DNA from: an uncultured Lachnospiraceae bacterium
GTDB lineage: Bacteria > Bacillota > Clostridia > Lachnospirales > Lachnospiraceae
DNA: 32,629 bases
Assembly (NCBI GenBank): GCA_905236025.1
Contig: CAJOOB010000062.1
Location: forward strand, 1 to 32,629
Direction: 5' to 3'
The translations under genes were made by a program, and so were the position numbers. The notes beneath the pieces were generated by a model. The model was given only the letters and a program-made list of their open reading frames with translations. It was not told the DNA's origin and ran no database searches. Shown here piece by piece: positions 22,768 to 31,602 of the stretch. The stretch's first letter is position 1. Every line of letters begins with the position of its first letter.

Positions 22768-25315
22768 CGACAACGTTTTACAAACTTCAAATAATAATCG
22801 CGCTAACGGAAACTCTCGAGCTTCCGTTAGCGCTTTTGTCTCAAATTCAGATTCTTTAAAGAATGATGCACCGGTTAATTACGACCTTTCCGCATCTAAT
22901 TACGTTAATTCTCCAAAGAAAATAAGAAAACAAAAAACTACGGCAAGTGATATTCATAAAAGGCGCACAAACTCCAAAAAGGAACAAAAAAAAGCCGCTA
23001 AACGCGCTAAACGTGCCGCAAGACCTCTACCTTTAAAAATACTTGCTGCAATTGGAAAGTTTTTCGGGTTGATTTTCCTTACACTTGCAATTGCAGGAAT
23101 TATTTTAAGCATCTTTTTGGCTATCAAGCTCAACTCCGTGCGTAAGGATGCTCTTGCCATCATGGCTGCTGCCGGTGACGATGCATTTAAGGCTAACTTA
23201 TCAAGTATTGTATATGATGCAGACGGTAACGAGATTACAACGTTTAGCAATGGGCACGTTTCTTTTTATACTGAATATGTGGATATTCCTGAAATTGTCA
23301 GACTCACTTTCGTGGTTTCCGAAGACCGTAAATTCTATTCTCACGACGGTGTTGACTTAAAAGCCATTACTCGTGCGTTTGTTATTATGATGGATGATTA
23401 CGGCGGACCGCTTAACGCTCTTAAAGCCCTGCTTCGCGGGGATTCCGGCATCAGTCAGGGCGGAAGTACCATCACGCAACAGCTTGCGCGTACGGTTTAT
23501 CTTTCCAATGAGCTTTCAATGAGCCGTAAGGTTAAGGAAATCTTTATTGCCCTTGAACTCGAAGATACGTATTCCAAGGACGAAATTATGGAATACTATA
23601 TAAACAATATTTATTTTGGCAACAACTGTTACGGTATTGAGGCTGCGGCAAGAAAGTATTTTTCCAAGTCTGTATGCGATTTAACGGAGCCTGAGCTTAT
23701 CTTCCTTTGCGCAATCCCTAATAATCCAACGGTTTATGACCCCGTGACTTCTTTTGACAATACGTATTTCAGATACAGGCTTTTGGTTAAGCAACTCTAT
23801 GAAAACTCGGTTATTGATGAGGCTCTTTTTAATGAATGGTACGATACGGAGATTGTCTTGAATATCAGGCAAACGACTAGAAATAATTACGTTGATACTT
23901 ACGTTAAGTACTGCGCTACCATTGAATTAATGGAACTTCAGGGCTTCTCTTTCCAGTATGATTTTGATACTGAGTTCGATCGCCAGATTTACCTTACTTT
24001 TTACCAAAAGGTATATAAGCAGTGTAATGCCCTTCTCTTTACGGAAGGATACAAGATTTATACATCTATTGATATGGATATGCAAGATGAACTGCAGCAA
24101 ACTATTGATGAACACATGAATGAGACGGATAATTCCGTGGATGATGACGGTATTTATATGTTTCAGTCAAGCGGCGTGTGTATTGATAATGATACCGGCC
24201 TTGTTGTGGCGATTGTGGGCGGAAGGACCGCGGATTATAACGGATACACGATTAACCGTGCCTACCAAAGCCACCGTCAGCCAGGCAGCGCCATTAAGCC
24301 TTTGATTGTGTATACCCCCGCTTTTGAAGTGGGATTTACGCCGGATACCATCGCGATGGACGAAAAAACTGAGGACGGGCCAAAGAATATCAGTGATTAC
24401 TATGCGGGTTCGGTGACGTTACGTACGGCTATCAGCCTCTCCCTTAACACTGTTGCCTGGAAGATTATGCAATATCTTACCGTTGATAAAGCATTGTTTT
24501 ATCTTTACAGGCTTGAGTTTTCAAGGATTGTTAAGCAGGATTATGTGCCGGCTGCTTCTATTGGCGGCTTTACATATGGTGTTTCCGCTAAGGAAATGGC
24601 TGCGGGGTATGCCGCTATTGCAAATGACGGCATTTACAGGCAGGCTACGTGTATTAAGTCCATACTTGATAAAAACGGCGAGGTTGTGGTTAAGGATGCG
24701 GCGCAGGCATCTGCGGTTTATGAAAGAAATGCATGCCGTATGATGACCAGTTGCCTTAAAACAGCTGTTACTTCCGGTACGGGTGCTAACCTTTCTTTAA
24801 AGAATGCAATTTATGCCGCTAAAACCGGTACAACCGATAATTATTACGATAAATGGATGGTTGGCTACTCTGCTTATTATACTTTGGCAATCTGGGTGGG
24901 TTATGATTATCCGAAAACGGTTGCAACCGAGTATAATGAGGTTGCTAAGGAGATTTGGGCGGATTATATGGAATCTGTTCACGAAGGTCTTGAACTCGTG
25001 GATTTTCCTGATTACACAACGCCTCACACTACTATTGATAATTTGGACGTTCCTGAGGAAGTGACCATTAATGATGATTATGATGATACGGGAACTAATG
25101 ACGAGGGCTACGTCGGCGAAGATGACGGCTCTTATACGGGCGCTGATTCTGATAATTCCGGTACTAATGATGATGCTTCTTCTAACGAAGGCTCATACGA
25201 TGATATTTCTTCTAACGAAGGCTCCCATGATGATGCTTCAGGCGACGGAAGCGGCTCAAACAGCGAGGCTTCTGATGATTCAGGATCTAATGCAGAGGGT
25301 GAAAATTCCGCGTAA
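22754..25315 (+). CDS. Class A penicillin-binding protein (glycosyltransferase/transpeptidase)
   Basis: Bifunctional peptidoglycan synthase, 853 residues. It has a long basic cytoplasmic N-terminus (1–95), one membrane anchor (about 101–125), a GT51 domain with the catalytic SEDRKFYSHDG (189–199, Glu190) and QGGSTITQQ (235–243), and a transpeptidase with nucleophile Ser512 in SAIK, SLN (563–565) and KTGTT (690–694). All catalytic motifs are intact. The C-terminus (about 768–853) is an acidic Asp/Ser/Asn/Gly-rich tail with 10-residue repeats. ATG 22754 overlaps the prs end by 14 nt and has no visible ribosome binding site; no better in-frame start exists before the membrane helix, so reinitiation from prs is likely. 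Confidence 0.93.
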   Translation: MRLSDDNVLQTSNNNRANGNSRASVSAFVSNSDSLKNDAPVNYDLSASNYVNSPKKIRKQKTTASDIHKRRTNSKKEQKKAAKRAKRAARPLPLKILAAIGKFFGLIFLTLAIAGIILSIFLAIKLNSVRKDALAIMAAAGDDAFKANLSSIVYDADGNEITTFSNGHVSFYTEYVDIPEIVRLTFVVSEDRKFYSHDGVDLKAITRAFVIMMDDYGGPLNALKALLRGDSGISQGGSTITQQLARTVYLSNELSMSRKVKEIFIALELEDTYSKDEIMEYYINNIYFGNNCYGIEAAARKYFSKSVCDLTEPELIFLCAIPNNPTVYDPVTSFDNTYFRYRLLVKQLYENSVIDEALFNEWYDTEIVLNIRQTTRNNYVDTYVKYCATIELMELQGFSFQYDFDTEFDRQIYLTFYQKVYKQCNALLFTEGYKIYTSIDMDMQDELQQTIDEHMNETDNSVDDDGIYMFQSSGVCIDNDTGLVVAIVGGRTADYNGYTINRAYQSHRQPGSAIKPLIVYTPAFEVGFTPDTIAMDEKTEDGPKNISDYYAGSVTLRTAISLSLNTVAWKIMQYLTVDKALFYLYRLEFSRIVKQDYVPAASIGGFTYGVSAKEMAAGYAAIANDGIYRQATCIKSILDKNGEVVVKDAAQASAVYERNACRMMTSCLKTAVTSGTGANLSLKNAIYAAKTGTTDNYYDKWMVGYSAYYTLAIWVGYDYPKTVATEYNEVAKEIWADYMESVHEGLELVDFPDYTTPHTTIDNLDVPEEVTINDDYDDTGTNDEGYVGEDDGSYTGADSDNSGTNDDASSNEGSYDDISSNEGSHDDASGDGSGSNSEASDDSGSNAEGENSA
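22800..22837 (+). promoter_or_regulatory. Terminator-like hairpin inside the 5' end of the PBP gene
   Basis: A 12-bp perfect stem, GCGCTAACGGAA (22800–22811) with TTCCGTTAGCGC (22822–22833), with a 10-nt loop, then TTTTGTC. It begins 33 nt after the prs stop and covers PBP codons 16–27. It could terminate transcripts when ribosomes do not follow closely, acting as an attenuator between prs and the PBP. Confidence 0.6.
25169..25258 (+). repeat. Three 30-bp coding repeats in the PBP tail
   Basis: Residues 806–835 read DDASSNEGSY, DDISSNEGSH, DDASGDGSGS. At DNA level TTCTTCTAACGAAGGCTC occurs twice, exactly 30 bp apart (25177 and 25207), so copy number may vary between strains. Confidence 0.75.
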
Positions 25316-25317
25316 AG

Positions 25318-25346
25318 TTGTATACAGGTATAATATTTGCTATATT
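25318..25346 (+). promoter_or_regulatory. Promoter region of the ferredoxin gene
   Basis: TTGTAT (25318–25323), 17-nt spacer, TATATT (25341–25346). An alternative is TTGCTA (25338–25343), 17 nt, TATTAT (25361–25366). Either would give a short leader before the AAAGGAGG ribosome binding site. Confidence 0.45.
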
Positions 25347-25403
25347 CCGTGTTTTGTACTATTATGTAGAGGTCCAGAATAATTGTACAAAGGAGGAATC
25401 ACT

Positions 25404-25577
25404 ATGGCTCACGTTATTAATTCAGAAACATGTGTAGGTTGTGGTGCTTGTGCTGAACAGTGTCCTGTAAGCGCAATCGAAGCTGATGGCGCAGTTTACA
25501 AAGTTGATGCAGATACTTGTGTTGACTGTGGCGCTTGCGAAGCTGCTTGCCCTACAGAATCAATCGCAATGGCGTAA
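25404..25577 (+). CDS. 2[4Fe-4S] clostridial-type ferredoxin
   Basis: A 57-residue soluble electron carrier with two full cluster motifs, CVGCGACAEQCP and CVDCGACEAACP, in the pseudo-symmetrical bacterial ferredoxin layout. It serves low-potential electron transfer (pyruvate oxidoreductase, hydrogenase and similar) in an anaerobe. ATG 25404 follows AAAGGAGGAATCACT; an earlier in-frame ATG would lie upstream of this ribosome binding site and was rejected. It is a single gene with its own terminator. Confidence 0.97.
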   Translation: MAHVINSETCVGCGACAEQCPVSAIEADGAVYKVDADTCVDCGACEAACPTESIAMA

Positions 25578-25614
25578 GATTTAAAACTATTTGATTTGAT
25601 TAATTAATGAAATC

Positions 25615-25645
25615 AAAGGCTCTGTCAATTGACAGAGCCTTTTTC
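25615..25645 (+). terminator. Terminator of the ferredoxin gene
   Basis: A 28-bp perfect palindrome (25615–25642, arms AAAGGCTCTGTCAA/TTGACAGAGCCTTT), with T-rich sequence after it on plus. It lies 13 nt beyond the stop of the convergent lipoprotein gene and may terminate that too, though the T-run on minus is poorer. Confidence 0.88.
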
Positions 25646-25658
25646 GTGTTTTTATATT

Positions 25659-27272
25659 TTATTCTCCGATTCCGTACGCTGCAACAAGTGCTTCGTATTC
25701 TGCATCCGTGATTGGAATAAAGGAACCGTGTTTTGCTCCTTCAGGAAGCTCATATTCATCATCCTCAAGCCTTCTGAAGTTTGCCGTCTGTAAGTCTTCC
25801 AGACTGTCAGCTATTAACGGGAAGTATCCCACTCCGCTGTTATCGTTTGCATATCCGTCCATGTAAAGTACCCATTTTTCTTCGTTTCCGACTTTGTAGA
25901 TTGATGGACCTTCTACACCGTATTCACCGGCAATCACCGTCTTTACAAGCGTATAATCACCAAGTACCGAATCACTTGTTTCAAGAAGGATGGTGATATT
26001 GTTTTCGTTCTTTGTAAATCTGTAATATACGCCGTCATAATATGTCATTGTGGTATCAATGTATGTTACGGTATCGTATGCTTTATATATCTGTGGCTCC
26101 GTAAATGTCCAGAAATCTCTGGTCTTTACGTAATAAATCTGCTTTGAGCCACCGCCTTCATTAGATGAATAATATACAATGTATTCGCCCGTTGTCGGGT
26201 CATATGTTGCTTCAGGAGCCCACATACATCCGGCGTTTTCTCCGGCAATCTCAATAAGTCTTATCTCTGACCAGTTTACCAGATCGTCCGATTCCCATAC
26301 TACAATGCACTTACTTCCGTTATCGCTGTAGCTTGACCAGTCTCCGCCTGATGCATCAAGGTCTGTTCCTATGAGCCAGAAATGGTCTCCGTCCGCTGAA
26401 CGAAGTAAGAACGGGTCTCTTACACCGCCTGTTCCTTCTGTGTTTTCAAGTACGTATTCGCCTGAATTAAGTACATCCCAAAAGAATCCGTCATCACTTG
26501 CTGCAAGGTATATTCTCTGGCTTTCACCGCTTCCAAGGTTGCCCCTGAAATATGAGTAAAGATAATGTGTGTATGTATTTTCTGCAGGAGCAGCCACAAC
26601 CGTTGCATCGTATGTTACTGTCTTTGTTATACCGTAAAGCGAAATTTCCGCGGTTAATGTAACGTTTGTGTCACTTTCTCCTCTTGTTACAACGCCTGCC
26701 GGGATTTCACCGTCATCACCCGTTGCTTCGTCGGTAATTACGGATGTGTCTGAAGATGTCCATTCTACGGTTACTACGTCTCCGTATGCCGATGTGTAGC
26801 TATCGGCAAGAGTAATATTCCCTCTGATATTATCCACATCATGTAACATTGATTCTTCCATTACGCTAAGCACTTCTTCAGCTCTTTCTGTAACCGAAGG
26901 AACGGTAACAAGGTAATAATACGTATTTCCCTTTGAGCCAACCTTACAACTTATTGTAATCTGCTCTTCTTCCGTGTTTGTAAGTGTAAGCTCGCCGTCT
27001 TCGTTAATGGCCGTGCCGTCCACAACCTCCCACGTAATTGCTGCCGATGACAATTTCTCAAAGAAATTTAAGTCATACATAATGTTGTCCGCTGATTCGT
27101 TGTCTCCAAGCATATCCTCGAGAATTCGGACTGCAAGCGTGTCTTCTGAGTCATTGGAATAAATAATGGTTGTTTCGTCCTCAGTGTTGTCTTTGCCACA
27201 TGATACCACGCTGCCAAATATAAGCGCGGTTAACCCCATGAGGGCAATAGCTTTCAAAAAACTCTTCTTCAT
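25659..27272 (-). CDS. Lipoprotein with two Ig-like domains and a GH43-type beta-propeller
   Basis: 537 residues. The signal peptide MKKSFLKAIALMGLTALIFG leads to a lipobox with Cys25 (VVSC), so it is anchored outside the cell membrane. Two atrophied bacterial Ig-like modules follow (about 40–125 and 130–228, each with ITWEVVDG or VEWTSSD). The remainder (about 233–530) resembles a five-bladed GH43 propeller: RDPF (Asp286, candidate base), MWAPEA (about 350–355), YIDTTM (Asp406, candidate modulator), EGPSIYK (Glu454, candidate acid) and KHGSF (His515). It probably acts on arabinan- or xylan-type side chains, but the substrate is unknown. ATG 27272 has AAGGAG and starts 11 nt after dnaB. Confidence 0.85.
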   Translation of the reverse strand: MKKSFLKAIALMGLTALIFGSVVSCGKDNTEDETTIIYSNDSEDTLAVRILEDMLGDNESADNIMYDLNFFEKLSSAAITWEVVDGTAINEDGELTLTNTEEEQITISCKVGSKGNTYYYLVTVPSVTERAEEVLSVMEESMLHDVDNIRGNITLADSYTSAYGDVVTVEWTSSDTSVITDEATGDDGEIPAGVVTRGESDTNVTLTAEISLYGITKTVTYDATVVAAPAENTYTHYLYSYFRGNLGSGESQRIYLAASDDGFFWDVLNSGEYVLENTEGTGGVRDPFLLRSADGDHFWLIGTDLDASGGDWSSYSDNGSKCIVVWESDDLVNWSEIRLIEIAGENAGCMWAPEATYDPTTGEYIVYYSSNEGGGSKQIYYVKTRDFWTFTEPQIYKAYDTVTYIDTTMTYYDGVYYRFTKNENNITILLETSDSVLGDYTLVKTVIAGEYGVEGPSIYKVGNEEKWVLYMDGYANDNSGVGYFPLIADSLEDLQTANFRRLEDDEYELPEGAKHGSFIPITDAEYEALVAAYGIGE

Positions 27273-27283
27273 ATCTTCTCCTT

Positions 27284-28648
27284 TTAGTCTTCTGTGCCGT
27301 CTTTCGGTCTCTTGGTGCTGTTTGCAAACTTCGTGAGATCCGCAAGCCATGCAAGCTTGATTGTACCGATTGGGCCGTTTCTTTGCTTGGCGATTATTAT
27401 TTCGGCAATTCCCTTCTCCGTTGATGTTTCCTTGTTGTAATAATCGTCTCTGTAGATAAACATAACAACGTCCGCATCCTGTTCAATACCACCGGATTCA
27501 CGAAGGTCTGAAAGCATAGGACGTTTGTCATCTCTTTTTTCAACCGCACGGCTAAGCTGCGAAAGTGCAATTACAGGGACATTAAGTTCTCTTGCAAGCA
27601 TCTTTAACTGTCTTGATATTTCTGCAACTTCCTGCTGCTTGTTTCCGTCCGTCGCCCTGTCCGGACTCATGAGCTGTATGTAGTCAATGATTACGCAGGA
27701 AAGGTTCTGTTCAAGTTTGAATTTTCTGCACTTTGAAACAAGCTCGGAAACCTTGATACCTGACGTATCATCAATGATTAAGTGCGATTTACTGATTCCG
27801 CCTGCGCCTTCCATAAGTCTTGACCATTCCGTTTCATTTAACTGGCCGGTTCTTATGCTCTGTGAGCTGATGCCCGTTTCAAGCGCAAAAAGACGGTTCA
27901 TAAGCTGTTCTTTTGACATTTCCAATGAGAATATGGCCACGGTTTTATCTTCCCTAAATGCCATGTGTTCCGCAATATTTAATACGAACGCTGTTTTTCC
28001 CATTGAAGGACGGGCAGCAACTATTATTAAGTCCGATGGCTGCATTCCCGCCGTCTGTATGTCTAAGTCAACGAAACCGGTAGCAAGGCCGGTAACACGC
28101 TTTCCGGCTTTTCCCGTTTCTTCGATTTTCTTAATTGCATTAATTACAACCTCTTTGATTGGGACATAATCTGCAGAGCCTGCAGAGTGAACAAGGCCAA
28201 ACATCTTTTTTTCGACATCGCTTAATATGGCCATGGTGTCCTCTATTCCACCCTTATAACATAAATCGGCCACTTCTTCACTTGCTTTAATCAAACGCCT
28301 TCTAAGGGCCTTATCGGCCACGATTTCGGCATACTGTTTTATGTTTGCAGACACGACAACCTGGTTCGCAATTTCTGACATGGATTCCACATCGGTTATG
28401 CTTTCCGGTAGGCCCATCGAAATAAGCTTTTCCTGGAAAGTAACCAAATCAATTGCTTTTCCCGCATCATACATTTCCTTTAATGCGGTGTACATGCTGC
28501 CGTATTTATTTGAATAAAAATCATCCGGGTGAAGTACATCCCCGATTGTACTGATTTTTGCAGGGTCCACAAGAACAGAGCCGATAACCGATCTTTCAGC
28601 ATCTAGGCTGTACGGCACCTGCCTTTGCAATAACTCATTATTATCCAT
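27284..28648 (-). CDS. dnaB: DnaB, replicative DNA helicase
   Basis: Hexameric 5'-3' helicase of the replication fork (called DnaC in Bacillus). The 454 residues comprise the N-terminal collar domain (about 8–110), a linker and a RecA-like domain with Walker A ARPSMGKTA (212–220), FSLEMSKEQL, the DYIQLM Walker B segment, and IALSQLSRAVEKR with LSDLRESGGIEQDADVV. There is no intein. The ribosome binding site AGAGGTG precedes ATG 28648. It is in the conserved gdpP–rplI–dnaB order, 15 nt after rplI. It is the expected client of the DnaI loader at 20558. Confidence 0.97.
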   Translation of the reverse strand: MDNNELLQRQVPYSLDAERSVIGSVLVDPAKISTIGDVLHPDDFYSNKYGSMYTALKEMYDAGKAIDLVTFQEKLISMGLPESITDVESMSEIANQVVVSANIKQYAEIVADKALRRRLIKASEEVADLCYKGGIEDTMAILSDVEKKMFGLVHSAGSADYVPIKEVVINAIKKIEETGKAGKRVTGLATGFVDLDIQTAGMQPSDLIIVAARPSMGKTAFVLNIAEHMAFREDKTVAIFSLEMSKEQLMNRLFALETGISSQSIRTGQLNETEWSRLMEGAGGISKSHLIIDDTSGIKVSELVSKCRKFKLEQNLSCVIIDYIQLMSPDRATDGNKQQEVAEISRQLKMLARELNVPVIALSQLSRAVEKRDDKRPMLSDLRESGGIEQDADVVMFIYRDDYYNKETSTEKGIAEIIIAKQRNGPIGTIKLAWLADLTKFANSTKRPKDGTED

Positions 28649-28663
28649 AAAACACCTCTGAAA

Positions 28664-29110
28664 TTATTTCTCACAAACCTTTACAAGCAATTTGCCCGTT
28701 ACCTCTTTGTGCAAATGAATTTCAACATTATAACTGCCAATGCTCTTGATTGGCTCATTTAATACGATTTTCTTTTTATCGAATTCAAGCCCTAACTGAC
28801 TCTTTGCAGCCTCCGCAATTTCCTTTGAGGAAATCGAACCAAACGCTCTTCCGTCTTTTCCTGCTTTTAAGCTTAGGGTTACGGACTTTTGTTCTAAATC
28901 CTTCGCAAGCTCCTTTGCCTCAGCAAGATGCATTGCTTCTACCTTTTCGTCATTTGCTTTTTTTAATTTTAAATCATTTAAATTCTTAGGAGTTGCCTCG
29001 ATTCCGAGCTTCTTGTTGATAAGCACGTTTCTGGCATATCCGTCATTAACTTTTACAACTTCGCCCTTTTTACCAAGGTTTTTTACGTCCTGCAATAAAA
29101 TAACTTCCAT
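28664..29110 (-). CDS. rplI: Ribosomal protein bL9
   Basis: Large-subunit protein with two globular domains joined by a long helix. The 148 residues begin [20 protein letters not shown], with the family signature GYARNVLI (about 24–31), a Lys/Glu/Ala-rich connecting helix (about 45–75) and a C-terminal domain including DGRAFGSIS. The ATG overlaps the gdpP stop by one base (TAATG), with the ribosome binding site AAGGAG inside the end of gdpP. Confidence 0.97.
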   Translation of the reverse strand: MEVILLQDVKNLGKKGEVVKVNDGYARNVLINKKLGIEATPKNLNDLKLKKANDEKVEAMHLAEAKELAKDLEQKSVTLSLKAGKDGRAFGSISSKEIAEAAKSQLGLEFDKKKIVLNEPIKSIGSYNVEIHLHKEVTGKLLVKVCEK

Positions 29111-31179
29111 TAGATTGCTCCTTCCTCAAGCATTTGTTTCACTGTGTTCTTAACAATCTTCTTAGCTTCATCCATGGTCGTATCTTCAAGCTGAGCTCCG
29201 GCAACACCAAGATGTCCGCCGCCGCCAAGTCTTTCCATTATAATCTGAACGTTAACCTCGTCCATGGATCTTGCACTTATAAATATCTTTTCCTGATATT
29301 CCGTAAGTACAAACGCAGCCTTAATTCCGCTGATATCCATTAATTCATTTGCCGCCTGAGCCGCAACGACCGTTGGACTTTCAATTCCCTCATTCGGGGA
29401 AACCGACAAAATGAAGTGGTCCAAAAATACTTCCGCATTGCTGATAGCCACAGCCCTTGCCTTATAATCAGAGAAATTATCTCTTAAAATCTTCTTTACC
29501 TTTGTAATGTCCGCACCCTTCTTTTTAAGGAATGCCGCTGCTTCAAAGGTTCTAACGCCTGCCTTTGACGAGAAATTGTTTGTATCAATAAGCATACCGC
29601 CGTACATTGCGTTTGCTTCCTGCTGCTTAATCTTGATTTCATCCGGAATATACTGTAATACTTCGGCAATCATCTCGCATGCTGATGATGCAAAAGGTTC
29701 AATATATGAAAGCACCGCATTCTCAATAACTTCCGTTGTCTGTCTGTGGTGATCGAGTACCACAATTGACTTGCATTTCTCCAAAAGTTCCGGACACTCT
29801 GTTCTTGACGGACGGTTAACATCCACAACAACAACTACCGTGTTTTTATCAAGAATTTCCAAAGCCTGCTCACTGTTAATAAAGACATTCTCATATTCCT
29901 GAATTTCTTTAACATGTTCAAGCATTGGTCTTAATGAACTTGTTACCTCATTAATAACAATATATGCTTTCTTCTCCTGGTTCCTTGCCACCTTATACAC
30001 ACCGATAGCCGCGCCTAAGGCGTCCGTATCACCAAGCTGATGTCCCATAATGATAACTTTTTCTTTTTCTTCAAACACCTCAACCAAAGCGTGAGCTTTA
30101 ACTCTCGCCTTAACTCTTGTGTTTTTCTCAACCTGCTTGGACTTACCGCCGTAATAATAAACCTTATCGCCTGCCTTGACAACAGCCTGATCGCCGCCTC
30201 TTCCCAAAGCAAGGTCAACCGCGTTTCTTGCGTATTCCATGTTTTTATTGTAGGTATCTCCGCCTGCGCCAATACCGACACTGATTGTAATTGACATATC
30301 GTTACCAATATTTACGGTCTTTACATCATCCACAAGCGAGAATTTGTCTGACTGAAGATACTCAAGATACTTCTGTTTAAAGATGATAAGGTATTTATCT
30401 CTTTCAAGTTTTTTTGTAATGGCATCCATCTCGGCGAGATACTTATTAATTTTTCTGTCAACAAGGGCTGAAAGAAGGGATCTTCTTACTTCTTCAACAC
30501 TAAGCATTGCTTCCTCGTAATTATCAAGGTAAAGAAGGCCGACAAGCATTGTCTGATCATAGACTTCCTTACGTAACTGCGTTTCTTCCGTTACGTCAAT
30601 CGCATACACAGCAACAACGAAATCGCGGCTATCATAATCATCTGAATTTTCGTCAGCTCCAAAGGCACTACGAACGTCAACTTTTTTAAACTGCATTCTG
30701 AAGTGTCTGTCGTATGCGTCAATTTCTTTTATATTTTCATTATTTTCACCAAAAATGGTGTAATCATCTTCCTCAATGCCCTCAAAATATGTCTTTATGG
30801 ACTTATTGTTATATTTCTTTTCCCCGATAATCTCCGCAAAGCACTTGTTTGCCCACATAATGCTTCCGGAAGTGTCAGTGAGACAATACGGAATATCAAG
30901 GTCTTTTAAAAGGAATTTCTGGACCTTTGCGTAATCCATGGCAAAGGAAATAAGCTTGCGCGTTAGATGCGGCTTATTAATAATATAATAGAGAACGATA
31001 ATAATACCGTAAAGAACCGCAAGCACGGCTAAGAAAATGCCAATTTTTCTGTATTCTCCAATAGATAAGTCTTTCACAAAAAACACAAGGCCGCAAAGCA
31101 GCATAATTACGCTCATTACAGCCGGTAACAATATATAAAGGGTAATCCTTCCTTTTGCTTTTTTTATACTTTTATTCAA
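29110..31179 (-). CDS. gdpP: GdpP, membrane-bound c-di-AMP phosphodiesterase (DHH/DHHA1)
   Basis: Hydrolyses cyclic di-AMP and so influences potassium, osmotic and cell-wall homeostasis. From a TTG start at 31179 it is 689 residues: two membrane helices (about 13–35 and 45–69), a PAS-like domain (about 86–194), a degenerate GGDEF domain (about 209–329), then DHH with [11 protein letters not shown] (379–389), VVDVN (Asp453), LDHH (Asp476, His477, His478), and DHHA1 with [11 protein letters not shown] (from 652). All metal ligands look present. I chose TTG because AAGGAG stands six bases upstream; the in-frame ATG 26 codons earlier lacks a site and overlaps the promoter region. Confidence 0.94.
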   Translation of the reverse strand: MNKSIKKAKGRITLYILLPAVMSVIMLLCGLVFFVKDLSIGEYRKIGIFLAVLAVLYGIIIVLYYIINKPHLTRKLISFAMDYAKVQKFLLKDLDIPYCLTDTSGSIMWANKCFAEIIGEKKYNNKSIKTYFEGIEEDDYTIFGENNENIKEIDAYDRHFRMQFKKVDVRSAFGADENSDDYDSRDFVVAVYAIDVTEETQLRKEVYDQTMLVGLLYLDNYEEAMLSVEEVRRSLLSALVDRKINKYLAEMDAITKKLERDKYLIIFKQKYLEYLQSDKFSLVDDVKTVNIGNDMSITISVGIGAGGDTYNKNMEYARNAVDLALGRGGDQAVVKAGDKVYYYGGKSKQVEKNTRVKARVKAHALVEVFEEKEKVIIMGHQLGDTDALGAAIGVYKVARNQEKKAYIVINEVTSSLRPMLEHVKEIQEYENVFINSEQALEILDKNTVVVVVDVNRPSRTECPELLEKCKSIVVLDHHRQTTEVIENAVLSYIEPFASSACEMIAEVLQYIPDEIKIKQQEANAMYGGMLIDTNNFSSKAGVRTFEAAAFLKKKGADITKVKKILRDNFSDYKARAVAISNAEVFLDHFILSVSPNEGIESPTVVAAQAANELMDISGIKAAFVLTEYQEKIFISARSMDEVNVQIIMERLGGGGHLGVAGAQLEDTTMDEAKKIVKNTVKQMLEEGAI

Positions 31180-31234
31180 ACTAATCTCCTTTGGCGTCAA
31201 ATCAGCCCAAAAAATAGTCAACACACCGCTTAAT

Positions 31235-31243
31235 ATTATACCA
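31235..31243 (-). promoter_or_regulatory. Extended -10 promoter of gdpP–rplI–dnaB
   Basis: Minus strand TGG–TATAAT, about 55 nt before the TTG start. A TTGACT lies only 11 nt upstream, so the -35 is weak and the TGn extension probably compensates. Confidence 0.6.
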
Positions 31244-31264
31244 TTTATATAAGTCAATTAAAAG

Positions 31265-31296
31265 AAAAAATTGGACGTCGCCTTTTGGCAACGTCC
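31265..31296 (-). terminator. Terminator of rpsF–ssb–rpsR
   Basis: A 10-bp stem with one G·U pair (31273–31282 with 31287–31296, minus strand GGACGTTGCC/GGCGACGTCC), AAAA loop, then AATTTTTTC on minus. Confidence 0.88.
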
Positions 31297-31310
31297 TTAA
31301 ATAATTGAAA

Positions 31311-31580
31311 TTATTCAACTGTGTATGGTAAGAGTGCAATGTGACGAGCTCTCTTGATTGCAACTGTAAGTGCTCTCTGATGCTTTGCACATGTACCTGT
31401 AATTCTTCTTGGAAGAATCTTACCGCGCTCTGAAACGTACTTCTTTAACTTAGCAACGTCTCTGTAGCTGATTTCGCTTTCTTCACCACAAAATACGCAA
31501 ACTTTCTTTCTTCTGCGCATTGGTTTTCTCTTCATTGCGCCATCAGCATTCTTATCTGTTCTTTCTTTATTAACTGGCAT
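31311..31580 (-). CDS. rpsR: Ribosomal protein bS18
   Basis: Small-subunit protein that pairs with S6. The 89 residues have a basic N-terminus, CVFCGEE…[19 protein letters not shown] and [13 protein letters not shown], the S18 hallmark. Three cysteines (CxxC and GTC) suggest the zinc-binding (C+) form. The ~15-residue N-terminal extension before MKRKP is encoded behind a clear GGAGG, so I kept the upstream ATG. It is the last gene of rpsF–ssb–rpsR. Confidence 0.97.
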   Translation of the reverse strand: MPVNKERTDKNADGAMKRKPMRRRKKVCVFCGEESEISYRDVAKLKKYVSERGKILPRRITGTCAKHQRALTVAIKRARHIALLPYTVE

Positions 31581-31602
31581 CTTAGCTTACCTCCGTATTT
31601 GA

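Noticed and set aside
22800-22833. Plain terminator of prs, with the PBP starting further downstream
   Set aside because: No ATG, GTG or TTG in frame with a ribosome binding site exists between the hairpin and the membrane helix, so the PBP most likely starts before the hairpin.
27687-28169. 160-codon open frame on plus inside dnaB
   Set aside because: It lies wholly antisense within the RecA-like domain of a clearly real gene and has no ribosome binding site or recognisable domain.
31180-31257. ATG start extending GdpP by 26 codons
   Set aside because: It overlaps the -10 region and lacks a ribosome binding site, whereas TTG 31179 has AAGGAG.
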